Origin: Candidatus Methylomirabilota bacterium
GTDB lineage: Bacteria > Methylomirabilota > Methylomirabilia > Methylomirabilales > 2-02-FULL-66-22
Direction: 5' to 3'
NCBI GenBank assembly: GCA_016180655.1
Contig: JACPAT010000028.1
Location: forward strand, 1 to 33,846
DNA length: 33,846 bases
The notes beneath the pieces are model-generated. The model had not been told where the DNA came from. It saw nothing but the letters and a program-made list of their open reading frames with translations, and did not search any database. Positions 15,199 to 24,549 of this stretch are shown in pieces. Both the position numbers and the translations under genes were made by a program. Position 1 is the stretch's first letter, and each line of letters starts with the position of its first letter.

Positions 15199-16623
15199 TC
15201 AGAGGTTGGTGGTGAAGGCGTCCTGGCCCTGGCTGGCCAGGGCGACCTGGGTGGCTTTTGCCAGCTCGCCGTCATGGGCGTGATCCAGCGCGAAGACGCG
15301 ATAGTGGGCGACCTGGGCGGGGATGTAGCGGAAGAGATCCGCCACGACCGAGGGCGAGGCCGTCCCCGTGGCGGGGTCGTAGATGAGAATTTTCTTGGTC
15401 TCCTCGGTCCACGGGTTGAGCGGCCGCGGGTCTTGCCGGGCCATGTCCACCTTGAAGGGGATGTGGCGCAGCCCCTCGGGCAGGTGCTTGCGGATGGCCG
15501 CCTCCAGGTCCTGGGCCGACCAGAACTTCTTGCCGCGCGGGTCGTCCATGGTCTCCATGTGGTCGTAGGCCATCTTCCACTTGACCTCGCGGTTGAGGAT
15601 CTTGGCCCACTCGGCGGCCAGGGCGCGCCTCCGCGGGTCCGCGTCGGTGGCCCAGCGCTGCACCCCCTCCAGCAGGGACCAGTCGCTCACCGTGAGGTAC
15701 CCGTCCAGCGATTCCCGCGGGTCGAAGGGGAAGAGCAGCTGGATGGTCTCCTGGAAGATCTCCTGCATGTGCAGGTCCACCGCCCGGTTGGTCCGGTGGA
15801 AATAGACGTCGGCGTACATGGTGAAGCGGGCGTTGACGAAGCGGCGCAGGGTGGACGACCCGGACTTGTGCAACGTCAGGCCCTTGTCGGTGACGAAGGT
15901 GTAGTAGAGCAGCCGGTCGATGTCCACCATGTCCAGCGAGAATCCGGTCATGTAGGCGTCCCGCTGGATGTAATCCATGTTGTCGGCGGTGTAGATGCCG
16001 GAGAAGACCGGTTGCAGGGTCTGGAGCCATTCGGGCATCTGCTCGACGGCCCCCGGATCGGGCTTGCGCATCAGGAATGCGATCTGCTCGGGCTGGATCG
16101 CCTCGTCCTTCTCGAAGGGCCCGTCCGGGCTCCGCCGGATCCCGCGGATGATCTCGCCCAGCCTCTCCGTCACGATCCGCTGGCCGACCCCTTCGTGGGT
16201 CGTGTCGTAGAGAGGCTCCAGGAAGTTCTGGTCGAAGAAGTGGCTGAAGGGGCCGTGGCCGATGTCGTGCAGGAGGCCCGTGACGCGCAGGATTTCTTTG
16301 ACGTACGGCTGGGATGGGCAGCGGCGCCCGAAGACCTGTTTCAGGCTGGGATACAGGCGGTCGGCGAAGCGGCCGGCCATGTGCATGGTCCCCAGGGAGT
16401 GCTGGAAACGGCTGTGCTCGCCCGAGGGGAAGACCCAGAAGCTGGACTGGAGCTGATGGACCTTGCGCAGCCGCTGGAGCCACGGGGTGTCGATGAGGTC
16501 CTTCTCGGTGTGCTCCGGGGGCCCGCCCTCCACCGGGACGCTGAACTGGATGTAGCCGTAGATCGGGTCGGCCAGGAGGGCGATGCCCTCGTACATGGGA
16601 TGGCGGCGCTTACCGACTGGCAC
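15199..16623 (-). CDS. HD-domain phosphohydrolase (dNTPase/SAMHD1-like)
   Basis: IDTPWLQRLRKVHQLQSSFWVFPSGEHSRFQHSLGTMHMAGRF, VTGLLHDIGHGPFSHFFD. Confidence 0.93.
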   Translation of the reverse strand: MPVGKRRHPMYEGIALLADPIYGYIQFSVPVEGGPPEHTEKDLIDTPWLQRLRKVHQLQSSFWVFPSGEHSRFQHSLGTMHMAGRFADRLYPSLKQVFGRRCPSQPYVKEILRVTGLLHDIGHGPFSHFFDQNFLEPLYDTTHEGVGQRIVTERLGEIIRGIRRSPDGPFEKDEAIQPEQIAFLMRKPDPGAVEQMPEWLQTLQPVFSGIYTADNMDYIQRDAYMTGFSLDMVDIDRLLYYTFVTDKGLTLHKSGSSTLRRFVNARFTMYADVYFHRTNRAVDLHMQEIFQETIQLLFPFDPRESLDGYLTVSDWSLLEGVQRWATDADPRRRALAAEWAKILNREVKWKMAYDHMETMDDPRGKKFWSAQDLEAAIRKHLPEGLRHIPFKVDMARQDPRPLNPWTEETKKILIYDPATGTASPSVVADLFRYIPAQVAHYRVFALDHAHDGELAKATQVALASQGQDAFTTNL

Positions 16624-16665
16624 GATCAGTCCTCGATGCGCGGAGTCTCCGAGGCCATGTCCATA

Positions 16666-16869
16666 TCATCCCGCCAGGGGTCGCTTGAAGATGAGGAGCG
16701 CTCCGACCGTCCCGTAGGCGACGCCGTCCCGGTTCGGCGCGATGAGCGGCACGCTGCTGGTCAGTTCCCACCCATCGGCCCCCCAGGCGCCCAGGACCTC
16801 CAGGTTGCTGATCAGGCCGTCCTGGGTCTCCTTGAACATCACCATCTCGTCCCGGTACTCCCACTTCAT
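16666..16869 (-). CDS. DUF4177-like small protein
   Basis: MKWEYRDEMVMFKETQDGLISNLEVLGAWGADGWELTSSVPLIA..TVGALLIFKRPL. Confidence 0.7.
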   Translation of the reverse strand: MKWEYRDEMVMFKETQDGLISNLEVLGAWGADGWELTSSVPLIAPNRDGVAYGTVGALLIFKRPLAG

Positions 16870-16893
16870 GTCTGACCCCCTCTCGGCGATTTT

Positions 16894-16920
16894 GAATTTC
16901 GGATTTCGGATTGCGGATTT
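16894..16920. repeat. heptanucleotide repeat GAATTTC GGATTTC GGATTGC GGATTT
   Basis: direct reading. Confidence 0.7.
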
Positions 16921-17052
16921 CACGGAAAACTTCTGGCCCGTTCCCCATTTCAAATTCGAAATTCGCCATCCGACATTCGCAATGGTCCTCAGGCCCGCCC
17001 CCTCTCTGGATTGCGGATTTTCGGAAAGGCCCCCACAGCTGTCCCCCATTGG

Positions 17053-17080
17053 AAATCCAAAATCCAAAATCCAAAATCCG
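17053..17080. repeat. heptanucleotide repeat (AAATCCA)3 AAATCCG
   Basis: direct reading. Confidence 0.8.
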
Positions 17081-17088
17081 CAATGGGT

Positions 17089-18504
17089 TCAGGCCCGCCC
17101 CTCCTTGCTGGCGGGGTAGGTGAGATCGTCCGGGAGACCCAGGGCCGTGGCGATCACGGCTCGAACCTCCTGCAGGCGCACGGGCCGCGCCTCGGAGGGC
17201 AAGGCCTCGAGGTCGAGCATCATCCGGGTCACGGCCTGGGCCAGGTCCTCCACCCGGCGTCCCGCGGGCTCCCGCCCGGAGTCATTGAGCGGGCCGCTGA
17301 TCAACCGGTTGACCAGGCCCTGGTAGCGGGGCGAACGCAGCAGGTCCACATGGAACCCGGCGTCGAAGAGCATGTCGTAGTGGTAACTGAAGAAGATCTT
17401 GGCCAGGTGCCGGGCCGCCTGGGCGATGTCCATGGTCCGGTTGTCCCGTTCCAGGATGGCCAACCGCTCCGGGGTGGGGAGCATCTCCCAGATCGCCGGG
17501 TCCACCTTCCGCTCGGCCACCATGCGGCCGGAGCGGTAGCGTTCCGCGAAGTCGGTGATCCGCCGGTCCCCCATCCGCGCCGACAGGCGCGGCAGCAGCA
17601 CGCGGAGATCGTCGGGCGGGATCTCGGCAATGGACCGGTACTGGCGCTGGAGGGGGAGGACGTACTCCTCCCACTCCCGCAGGCTCATGAGGTCCGTGAG
17701 GACGAGGAAGGCGGTCCCCAGCTCCTCGACCGACATCCCCGCCATGGTCGCGCCCGGTTCCTGCGGGGCGGCCTCGGGAATCTCGTCGGGACGTTCCAGC
17801 GGGAGCTTGACCATCTGGCCGGCGAAGAGCTGATCCACGGGGATCAGGATCCCCAGCGTCCGACCGGTCACCTCCCGGATCTCCGCCAGGGCTGCCTCCA
17901 CGTCGTCCGGCGGTCCGTCGCTCAGACGCTCGGCCCGCTCCAGGACGACCCGAAGCAGGAATTCGGCCACGGCGTCGGGCCGGGCCTCCAGCGCCTCCCG
18001 CACACGGTGATAGGCCGGAAACTCCACGGCGGCCTCCGACAGGCCGGTGTCGTGGAAGAGGTCGTAGGACTTGCACATGAACAGGCGCGCCAGCTCGCGG
18101 CGCAGCTGGTCCGGGCGGAGGCCCACCGGATCTCTGGCCAGGAGGTACCACTTCTCCGCCAGGGAGATGCTCTGCAGCTCTTCGTCGGTCAGATCCGCCA
18201 GCCGGGTCCCCTGCGCCCCCTCCTTGGCCTTCAGATCTTCCAGGGCCAGGTCCGTGTATTCCTGGATGAAGGTCGGGACGAACCGCCGAAGCTGGTCCAC
18301 GGTCCAGTATTCGCTGTAGGCGCCCAGGTGGGCCATCCGCTGCTCCGGGGAGAGGCAGTCGGCGAACATCCGGACCGTCCAGCGCAGCTCCTCATCATCC
18401 ATCCGGTCCACCCGGTCCAGCAGTTCCTTGGCGCGCTGCTGGATGAACCGGCGCTGCGACTCGATCCTGGTCAGCGGTTCCACAGGGGCTGTCCTTTCCG
18501 GCAT
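17089..18504 (-). CDS. conserved hypothetical protein; paralogue of 7855..9249
   Basis: KVDPAIWEMLPTPERLAILERDNRTMDIAQAARHLAKIFFSYHYDML vs TSEVWNLLPQEGRLGLLRQDNAAMDLAQIARHLARILLSHEYQAL. Confidence 0.82.
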   Translation of the reverse strand: MPERTAPVEPLTRIESQRRFIQQRAKELLDRVDRMDDEELRWTVRMFADCLSPEQRMAHLGAYSEYWTVDQLRRFVPTFIQEYTDLALEDLKAKEGAQGTRLADLTDEELQSISLAEKWYLLARDPVGLRPDQLRRELARLFMCKSYDLFHDTGLSEAAVEFPAYHRVREALEARPDAVAEFLLRVVLERAERLSDGPPDDVEAALAEIREVTGRTLGILIPVDQLFAGQMVKLPLERPDEIPEAAPQEPGATMAGMSVEELGTAFLVLTDLMSLREWEEYVLPLQRQYRSIAEIPPDDLRVLLPRLSARMGDRRITDFAERYRSGRMVAERKVDPAIWEMLPTPERLAILERDNRTMDIAQAARHLAKIFFSYHYDMLFDAGFHVDLLRSPRYQGLVNRLISGPLNDSGREPAGRRVEDLAQAVTRMMLDLEALPSEARPVRLQEVRAVIATALGLPDDLTYPASKEGRA

Positions 18505-18622
18505 GGCTCAACGCGCCCCGAGAAGCTGGTCGGCTTCCCCCAGGGTGGCGTATTAAACCCCGTCTTTCCGAAATAGTCCAGCCAGATCACGGGCCCTCGA
18601 CCCGCGCGCTCCCGCTTCCCGG

Positions 18623-20218
18623 TCAGACGCCCAGGGCCAGGCAGTCGCCCCGCGGGTCGGCCGCCCCCACCAGGCAATCGCTCTCGGGATCGCGCAGGAT
18701 GCCCTGGGCAAAGCCCATGTTGAAATCGAAGGGGACCGTGACGGTCACGCGGTGCCCCCGGGCGGCCAGCGCGGAGGCCACCTCGGGCGCGAAGCGCGAC
18801 TCGATCCGCAGGCTCTCAGGATCATCGCCCCGCACCCGGCGCCCGTGGACCCAGCGGGGCGCATCCAGGGCCTCCTGCATCGGGAGGCCGCGGTCCACCA
18901 GGCCGGTCAGGATGGTGAGGAGCGTCTGGGGCTGCCCGTCCGCCCCGCGCGTCCCGGCGACAAGGACGGGCCGATCCTCCCGCATGGCCAGGAGCGGGGT
19001 GAGCGTATGGAGGGTCCGCTTTCCCGGGGCCAGCCGATTCACGTGCTCCGGGTCGAGGGAGAAATAGGCGCCCCGGTTCTGCAGCAGGATCCCGCTGCTC
19101 CCCGCCACCACCCCGGAGCCGAAGGTCGAGTAGAGGCTCTGGATCCAGGCCACCCAGTTGCCCTGGCCGTCGGCCGTGCACAGGCAGATGGTGTCCCCGT
19201 CGAGCTGGCCTTCAGAGGCCCCCGCCATCGCCCGGTCGGGCGAGAGCAGGCCGCGCCGCGCCTCGGCATGGGCGGGATCCAGCAGGCGATCCACCGGGAC
19301 CGACACGAAGCGGGGGTCGGACACGCAACGATCCCGGTCGGCGAACGCCAGCTTCTTGGCCTCCACCATCGCGTGCAGGCGATCCGCCTCGGATGCGCCT
19401 GCCAGGTCGAGGCCCTCCAGGATCTGGAGCGCCATGAGGGTGGCGATCCCCTGCGAGTTCGGCGGGCACTGGAAGACGCGGAGTCCGCGGTACGGCACGG
19501 CGATGGGCGCGACCCATTCCGCCTGCGCGCCTGCCAGGTCCTCGGCCGTCAACAGGCCGCCCTTCGCCTGCGAGGCACGGGCGATCTCCGCGCCGACGGG
19601 CCCGGCATAGAAGGCCTCCCGGCCCCCCTCGGCCAGCGCGGAGAGCGAGCGGGCGAGATCGGATTGCACCAGGATCTCCCCGGCGCCGGGCGGTCGCCCG
19701 CCGGGAAGATAGATGCGGGCGGTCTCGGGCGTTGCCTCCAGCAGAGACCGCTCCGCCTTCGCGGCTTGGGCCAGCTCGGTCGGGGTGGGGAAGCCTGCCT
19801 CGGCCAGGTGGATGGCCGGTTGCAGGACCTCCTTCAGATCCATGCTGCCACAGCGGGCCAGGGCCGCTGCCCATCCATTCACGGCCCCCGGGACGGTCGC
19901 GCTCCAGAGGCCCCGGAAGGGCATCTCCGTGTATCCCGCCTTCCGGTACCGCTCCAGGCTGGCCGCCCTGGGCGCCTCCCCCGAGGCGTTCAGGGCCAGG
20001 ACCCGGCCTTCCTTCGCGTGCCAGATCAGCGCGAACAGGTCCCCACCCAGGCCGCACATGTGCGGGTGCACCACGGCCAGGACGGCGTTGGTCGCGACGG
20101 CGGCGTCCACGGCGTTGCCGCCCTGCTGGAGGATCTGGATGCCGGCCAGCGTCGCCAGGGGATGCGGCGATGCCACCACGCCGTGACGGCCCAGAATGCC
20201 GGGTCGGTGGTGGGACAT
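18623..20218 (-). CDS. ggt: gamma-glutamyltransferase family protein
   Basis: GVVASPHPLATLAGIQILQQGGNAVDAAVATNAVLAVVHPHMCGLGGDLFALIW, STFGSGVVAGSSGILLQNRG; Thr in GDTICLC at the expected processing/catalytic position. Confidence 0.93.
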   Translation of the reverse strand: MSHHRPGILGRHGVVASPHPLATLAGIQILQQGGNAVDAAVATNAVLAVVHPHMCGLGGDLFALIWHAKEGRVLALNASGEAPRAASLERYRKAGYTEMPFRGLWSATVPGAVNGWAAALARCGSMDLKEVLQPAIHLAEAGFPTPTELAQAAKAERSLLEATPETARIYLPGGRPPGAGEILVQSDLARSLSALAEGGREAFYAGPVGAEIARASQAKGGLLTAEDLAGAQAEWVAPIAVPYRGLRVFQCPPNSQGIATLMALQILEGLDLAGASEADRLHAMVEAKKLAFADRDRCVSDPRFVSVPVDRLLDPAHAEARRGLLSPDRAMAGASEGQLDGDTICLCTADGQGNWVAWIQSLYSTFGSGVVAGSSGILLQNRGAYFSLDPEHVNRLAPGKRTLHTLTPLLAMREDRPVLVAGTRGADGQPQTLLTILTGLVDRGLPMQEALDAPRWVHGRRVRGDDPESLRIESRFAPEVASALAARGHRVTVTVPFDFNMGFAQGILRDPESDCLVGAADPRGDCLALGV

Positions 20219-20246
20219 CAGGTGCTCCCTTTGCTGCCCGAACGGA

Positions 20247-20990
20247 TCATTCGGAACGAGCGATGAGTTGCCCGGCCAGCCAGGCCGGCACCTTCACGTA
20301 TAACTCGGCGTTGGCCTTCAGGTCAATGTGATTGAACCACCGCGGCAGATAGGCGAGAAGGCTCGCCGGCAGCGCCGCGGGCTGGTGCTGGTGCTGGGAG
20401 ATCACCTGGAGCACGGCCCCGGGCATCGCGGCCGCCGTGGCCCGCACGGCCTCGATCAGGGATGGGACGTCCCCCTCGGCGTGCAGGAGCAGCGTCGGGC
20501 GAGACGACGCCGCAGGGGGCGGCATGGACCGGAGCAGATCCAGGATCTCGCCGGGGTCCTGGGCGCGAACCGTCGTGCTCCCGAAATGCGTCAGCATGGC
20601 GCGCCCCTCTTCCGACGGCCGTTGCGGCAGGGGCGGGGAGATGGCCGCGACCACGTCGGCGCTGGACATGAGGGCCAGCCGCCCGCCGAGGCTGTGTCCA
20701 ACCGCCGCGACCCGCCCGAACCGGCGCAGGAAGGCGAGAATCGCCTCGAGATCCAGGAGCATCGCGGCGCCCAGCGGCGCCGGGTGTTCCCCGTGTCCCC
20801 GGATGTCGAAGGGGCAGGCGGCCAGGCCCCGCTCTGCCAAGCGGGCCGCCAGGCCGAGCATCTGCTCCTTGCAGCCCCCGTAGCCGTGGGCGACGGCGAC
20901 GGCGGCGACGGGCGAGCCCGGCCGGAAGAGATAGGCCGGGACCGCGTGGCCGTCGCGGCTTCTCACATCGGTCAGACGGGTGAATTCCAT
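20247..20990 (-). CDS. alpha/beta hydrolase
   Basis: VAVAHGYGGCKEQM, CPFDIRGHGEH, AAVGHSLGGRLAL. Confidence 0.9.
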   Translation of the reverse strand: MEFTRLTDVRSRDGHAVPAYLFRPGSPVAAVAVAHGYGGCKEQMLGLAARLAERGLAACPFDIRGHGEHPAPLGAAMLLDLEAILAFLRRFGRVAAVGHSLGGRLALMSSADVVAAISPPLPQRPSEEGRAMLTHFGSTTVRAQDPGEILDLLRSMPPPAASSRPTLLLHAEGDVPSLIEAVRATAAAMPGAVLQVISQHQHQPAALPASLLAYLPRWFNHIDLKANAELYVKVPAWLAGQLIARSE

Positions 20991-21087
20991 GGAAATCTCC
21001 AATCCAATTGAAAATGAGAAACCGACAACCGACAACCGGGAATTGAGCCTCTCGCATTGCGCTGTGCCCGCCGCCGAACTGGCGAAC

Positions 21088-21125
21088 AGTCGAACAGCCG
21101 AATCCGCCAGAGGCGGAAACGCTTT
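21088..21125. repeat. dispersed palindromic repeat, single copy
   Basis: GTCGAACAGCCGAATCCGCCAGAGGCGGAAACGCTTTTG; reverse complement closely matches 30428-30470. Confidence 0.7.
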
Positions 21126-21133
21126 TGGTTCGG

Positions 21134-21853
21134 CTACGCCGTATTCAGCAGCGCCCGCCGCAGATGCGGCGAGTGGAGCAACTGGCTGCCCGTTGCCTCG
21201 TCGGTGATCCGCCCCTGCTCCAGGAGATAGGCGCGGCCGGCCAGCGTGAGGATCCGCCGGACGTGCTGCCCCGCGATCAGGATGCCGATCCCCTGGCCAC
21301 AGAGGGCCCGCAGGGTGTCGCAGAGCCCGGCGAGGGTGCGGGGGGCTAGGCCCATGAAGGGATCGTCCAGCAGGAGGACCTTGGGCTGGGCCATGAGTCC
21401 CCGGCCCACGGCCAGCATCTGCTGCTCGCCGCCGCTCAGGGTGGCCGCCAGGACCTTGCCCTTCCCTTGCAGGATCGGGAACAACGTGTGGACCGAGCCC
21501 AGATTCTGGGCCAGCCGTTGCCGCGCCGCGGGGAGATAGGCACCGACCTCCAGGTTCTCCCGGACGGTCATGCTGAGGAACAGCCGTCGTCCCTCGGGGA
21601 TGCAGGCCACCCCGCGCCCCACCACCTCGTGGGCGGCCAGTCCGTCAATACGCTCGTCACCCAGGCGGATCTCGCCCCGGCGGGGGTGGAGGAGCCCCTG
21701 GATCGTCCGGAGGAGGGTGGACTTGCCGCTGCCGTTGGGGCCGACCACGGCGACGATCTCGCCCCCCGAAACCTCCAGTGACACCCGATACAGGACCTGC
21801 GCCTCCCCGTAGAAGACCTCGAGGTCCCGGACGGAGAGCGGCGGCGCGGCCAT
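21134..21853 (-). CDS. livF: branched-chain amino acid-type ABC transporter ATP-binding protein LivF
   Basis: VVGPNGSGKSTLLRTIQGLLHPRRGEI, LSGGEQQMLAVGRGLMAQPKVLLLDDPFMGLAP. Confidence 0.93.
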   Translation of the reverse strand: MAAPPLSVRDLEVFYGEAQVLYRVSLEVSGGEIVAVVGPNGSGKSTLLRTIQGLLHPRRGEIRLGDERIDGLAAHEVVGRGVACIPEGRRLFLSMTVRENLEVGAYLPAARQRLAQNLGSVHTLFPILQGKGKVLAATLSGGEQQMLAVGRGLMAQPKVLLLDDPFMGLAPRTLAGLCDTLRALCGQGIGILIAGQHVRRILTLAGRAYLLEQGRITDEATGSQLLHSPHLRRALLNTA

Positions 21854-21902
21854 CACCCCAGCCTCGCCGGCCGGCCGGACACTCCGGACGACGCCATACG
21901 CC

Positions 21903-22637
21903 TCATGCGACGGGTTCTCCAAGGTACGCCTCGAGGACGGCCGGGCTCTTGATCACCGCCTCCGGCCTCCCCTCGGCGATGACGCGCCCCTGGTGCAGCG
22001 CCACCACGCGGTCCGCCACCGGCAGGAGCGCCTGGAGGCGATGCTCCACCAGGCAGATGGCGACCCCCTGGGTCCGGAGGCGGGTCAGGTAGCCGAGGAT
22101 TTCCTGCGAGCCGGTCGGACTCTGCCCGGCGAGGACCTCGTCCACCAAGAGCAGGGCCGGTCGCGTGGCGACGGCCATGGCCAGTTCCAGGCGCTTCAGC
22201 TCGCCCAGACTCAGCGTGCGAGCCGCTGAAGCGACCTTGGTCGCCAGACCGACATCGCTCAAAATGTCCCGGGCGTGTTCCAGGGCCTCGGGCCGCTGCC
22301 GCGTTCCCTCGGCCGGCGCGCCATACAGCAGGCCGAGGGCGACATTCTCGGCGAGCGTGAGGTCCAGGAACGGCTGGGCCACCTGGAACGTCCGGTTGAT
22401 GCCGGCGCGGCAGCGGCGATGCGGGGCCCAGGTGGTGATCTCCTGCCCGCGCCATCGCACCGTGCCGGCCGAGGGACGTAGTTGGCCCGCCAGCAGGTTG
22501 AAGAGCGTCGTCTTTCCCGACCCATTGGGGCCGATGAGGGCCACGATGGTCGCGGGCTCGAACCCGAGCGTCACGTCCTGCAGCGCGGCGTTCCCTCCGA
22601 ACCGCCTCGTCAGCCCGATCGCCTCACACAGGGCCAC
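21903..22637 (-). CDS. livG: branched-chain amino acid-type ABC transporter ATP-binding protein LivG
   Basis: LIGPNGSGKTTLFNLLAGQLRPSAGTVRW, INRTFQVAQPFLDLTLAENVALG, LSLGELKRLELAMAVATRPALLLVDEVLAG. Confidence 0.93.
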   Translation of the reverse strand: MALCEAIGLTRRFGGNAALQDVTLGFEPATIVALIGPNGSGKTTLFNLLAGQLRPSAGTVRWRGQEITTWAPHRRCRAGINRTFQVAQPFLDLTLAENVALGLLYGAPAEGTRQRPEALEHARDILSDVGLATKVASAARTLSLGELKRLELAMAVATRPALLLVDEVLAGQSPTGSQEILGYLTRLRTQGVAICLVEHRLQALLPVADRVVALHQGRVIAEGRPEAVIKSPAVLEAYLGEPVA

Positions 22638-24483
22638 GGCGTCCCTCCAGCCGGGCCTCCACCCATCCCAGGATCCCGTGGGGGAGGGCCAGGATGACCA
22701 GGATCACGGCCCCGCCGTACAGCCACAGGTGCCCGCCCGGCGCGAGGCGCTGGAAGAGCAGCTCGTTGCCGAGGTAGAGGACCACCGCGCCGAGGACGGG
22801 ACCCAGGAGGTATCGGCTCCCCCCGAACATGGCCATGATCAGGGGCAGGACCGACAGGGTCAGGCTGAACGCGCTGGCCGGATCCACCCACTGGAAGATG
22901 TGGGCGTGGAGCGCCCCGGCCCCTCCCGCGAACAGGCCACTCACGGCCAGGGCGATCCGCTTGACCCGGCGGGCGTCCACCCCGGACGCGGCGGCGCGCG
23001 CCTCGCCCTGGCGGATCGCCTGCAGTGCGAGGCCCAGGGGGGCTCGCCGGATCCAGGCCTGCGTTCCGCACATGGCCGCCAGCAAGAGGAGGGCCGCGTA
23101 ATAATCCGTCGCCCGGGTGCCGACCAGGTGCGCCAGGCCGCCGGCCGGGAGCCGCGGCAGGCCGGGAATCCCCACGAGGCCCCAGGCCCCCTCGGTCACC
23201 CCGGTCCAGTGCAGGGCCACGACGCGCAGGATCTCCGCCATGGCCAGCGTGGCGAGCGAGAAGTAGGCCCCCGTCAGGTTGCCCGCCACCTCCGCGGCCA
23301 CCACGCCGAACAGGGCGGCCAAGAGGGCGGCCGCGATCAGGGACAGCCAGGGCGAGAGGTGCCCGCGAAGGCTCAGCAGGGCCGAGGCGTAGGCGCCGAT
23401 CCCGAAGAACGCCGCGTGGCCGAAGGAGATCAAGCCCGCCTGGGCCGGCAGGCTCCAGCTCTCTGCGAGGAGGCTGAAGACCAGTGCCATCGTGCCGAGG
23501 TAGAGCAGGTAATCGCGGGGCGCCGCCAGGACCGGCAGGAGGACGGCGACGATCATTCCTCCGGTCCCGGCCCAACGGAACGTCGCCAGGCTCGGAGAGC
23601 GGACGCCGGTGGATGGCCCCTGGCGCATCAGCCGGCCCGCCCGCCCCGTGGGCGGGGTCTCGCGCCAGCGCAGCAGGAGGAGCAGCAACCCGAGGCTCGT
23701 GATCTCCCGCCAGGGCGCCCCGCCAGCCCAGGCGGCCAGCCCCTCCGCCAGGCCCAGCAGCAGGCCGCCGAGCAGCAGGCCGCTCATGCTGCCCAGGCCT
23801 CCGAAGATCGTCAGGATGATGGCGATCAGCGTCGGGCCGATCCCGGCCGACGGCGTCACATACTGGATCGAGGCGAAGAGCGGCCCGGCCGCCCCCGCCA
23901 GTCCCCCGCCCAGGGCCAGCGCGACGCGATCCACCCACACCGGGTTGATGCCGGCCAGCGCCGCCCCCTCGCGATCCAGGCTGACCGCCCGCAGGCTCTT
24001 CCCGAAAAAGGTCCGGGTGAGGAGCAGGTGGAGGAGCGCCAGGATGACGAGCGCGGTGGCCGCGATGGAGAGGCGCCCGCCCGCCACCCGTACGCCAAGC
24101 AGAGAGATGCCGTGGTCCCAGCCGGGCGGCACGATCAGCCGGAAGTCGGCCGTGAAGGTCGTCTGCAGCCCGCTCTGGATCAGCAGGGACGCGCCGAAGG
24201 TGAGGACGATGGACCGCAGGACGAAGGGCTCTCCCACCCGCGCCAGGAGGGGACGGGATGCCACGGCCAGGCCCATGGCCGGCAGCGCGGCCACCGGCAT
24301 GGCCAGGATCGGCGACCATCCCGCCACCCGCCAGAGGTGCTCCCCCACGTAGGCACCCAGGACCACCAGGTCCCCGTGAGCCAGGTTGAAGATGCGGGTG
24401 ACCCCGAAGATCAGGGCAAAGCCGGACGCCAGCAGGGCATAGAAGGTCCCCGTGATGAGGCCGCCCGCGATGGCCTCAAGCAC
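22624..24483 (-). CDS. fused LivH-LivM ABC transporter permease
   Basis: N-terminal LivH hallmark YALLASGFALIFGVTRIFNLAHGDLVVLGAY and C-terminal LivM hallmark LPAQAGLISFGHAAFFGIGAYASALL in one 619-aa ORF. Confidence 0.92.
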   Translation of the reverse strand: MLEAIAGGLITGTFYALLASGFALIFGVTRIFNLAHGDLVVLGAYVGEHLWRVAGWSPILAMPVAALPAMGLAVASRPLLARVGEPFVLRSIVLTFGASLLIQSGLQTTFTADFRLIVPPGWDHGISLLGVRVAGGRLSIAATALVILALLHLLLTRTFFGKSLRAVSLDREGAALAGINPVWVDRVALALGGGLAGAAGPLFASIQYVTPSAGIGPTLIAIILTIFGGLGSMSGLLLGGLLLGLAEGLAAWAGGAPWREITSLGLLLLLLRWRETPPTGRAGRLMRQGPSTGVRSPSLATFRWAGTGGMIVAVLLPVLAAPRDYLLYLGTMALVFSLLAESWSLPAQAGLISFGHAAFFGIGAYASALLSLRGHLSPWLSLIAAALLAALFGVVAAEVAGNLTGAYFSLATLAMAEILRVVALHWTGVTEGAWGLVGIPGLPRLPAGGLAHLVGTRATDYYAALLLLAAMCGTQAWIRRAPLGLALQAIRQGEARAAASGVDARRVKRIALAVSGLFAGGAGALHAHIFQWVDPASAFSLTLSVLPLIMAMFGGSRYLLGPVLGAVVLYLGNELLFQRLAPGGHLWLYGGAVILVILALPHGILGWVEARLEGRRGPV

Positions 24484-24512
24484 GCCGCACCTGCGCCGGC
24501 CCCTCCGGGGCC

Positions 24513-24545
24513 AAATTCGAAATTCGAAATTCGAAATTCGAAATG
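24513..24545. repeat. heptanucleotide repeat (AAATTCG)4+
   Basis: four perfect copies plus partial, between livHM and substrate-binding gene. Confidence 0.85.
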
Positions 24546-24549
24546 TGGA

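Noticed and set aside
15274-16875. 533-aa plus-strand ORF opposite the HD protein
   Set aside because: Antisense to a clear HD-domain protein
17053-17080. Possible CRISPR array because of regular repeats
   Set aside because: Units are 7 bp without spacers; a simple tandem repeat, no cas genes
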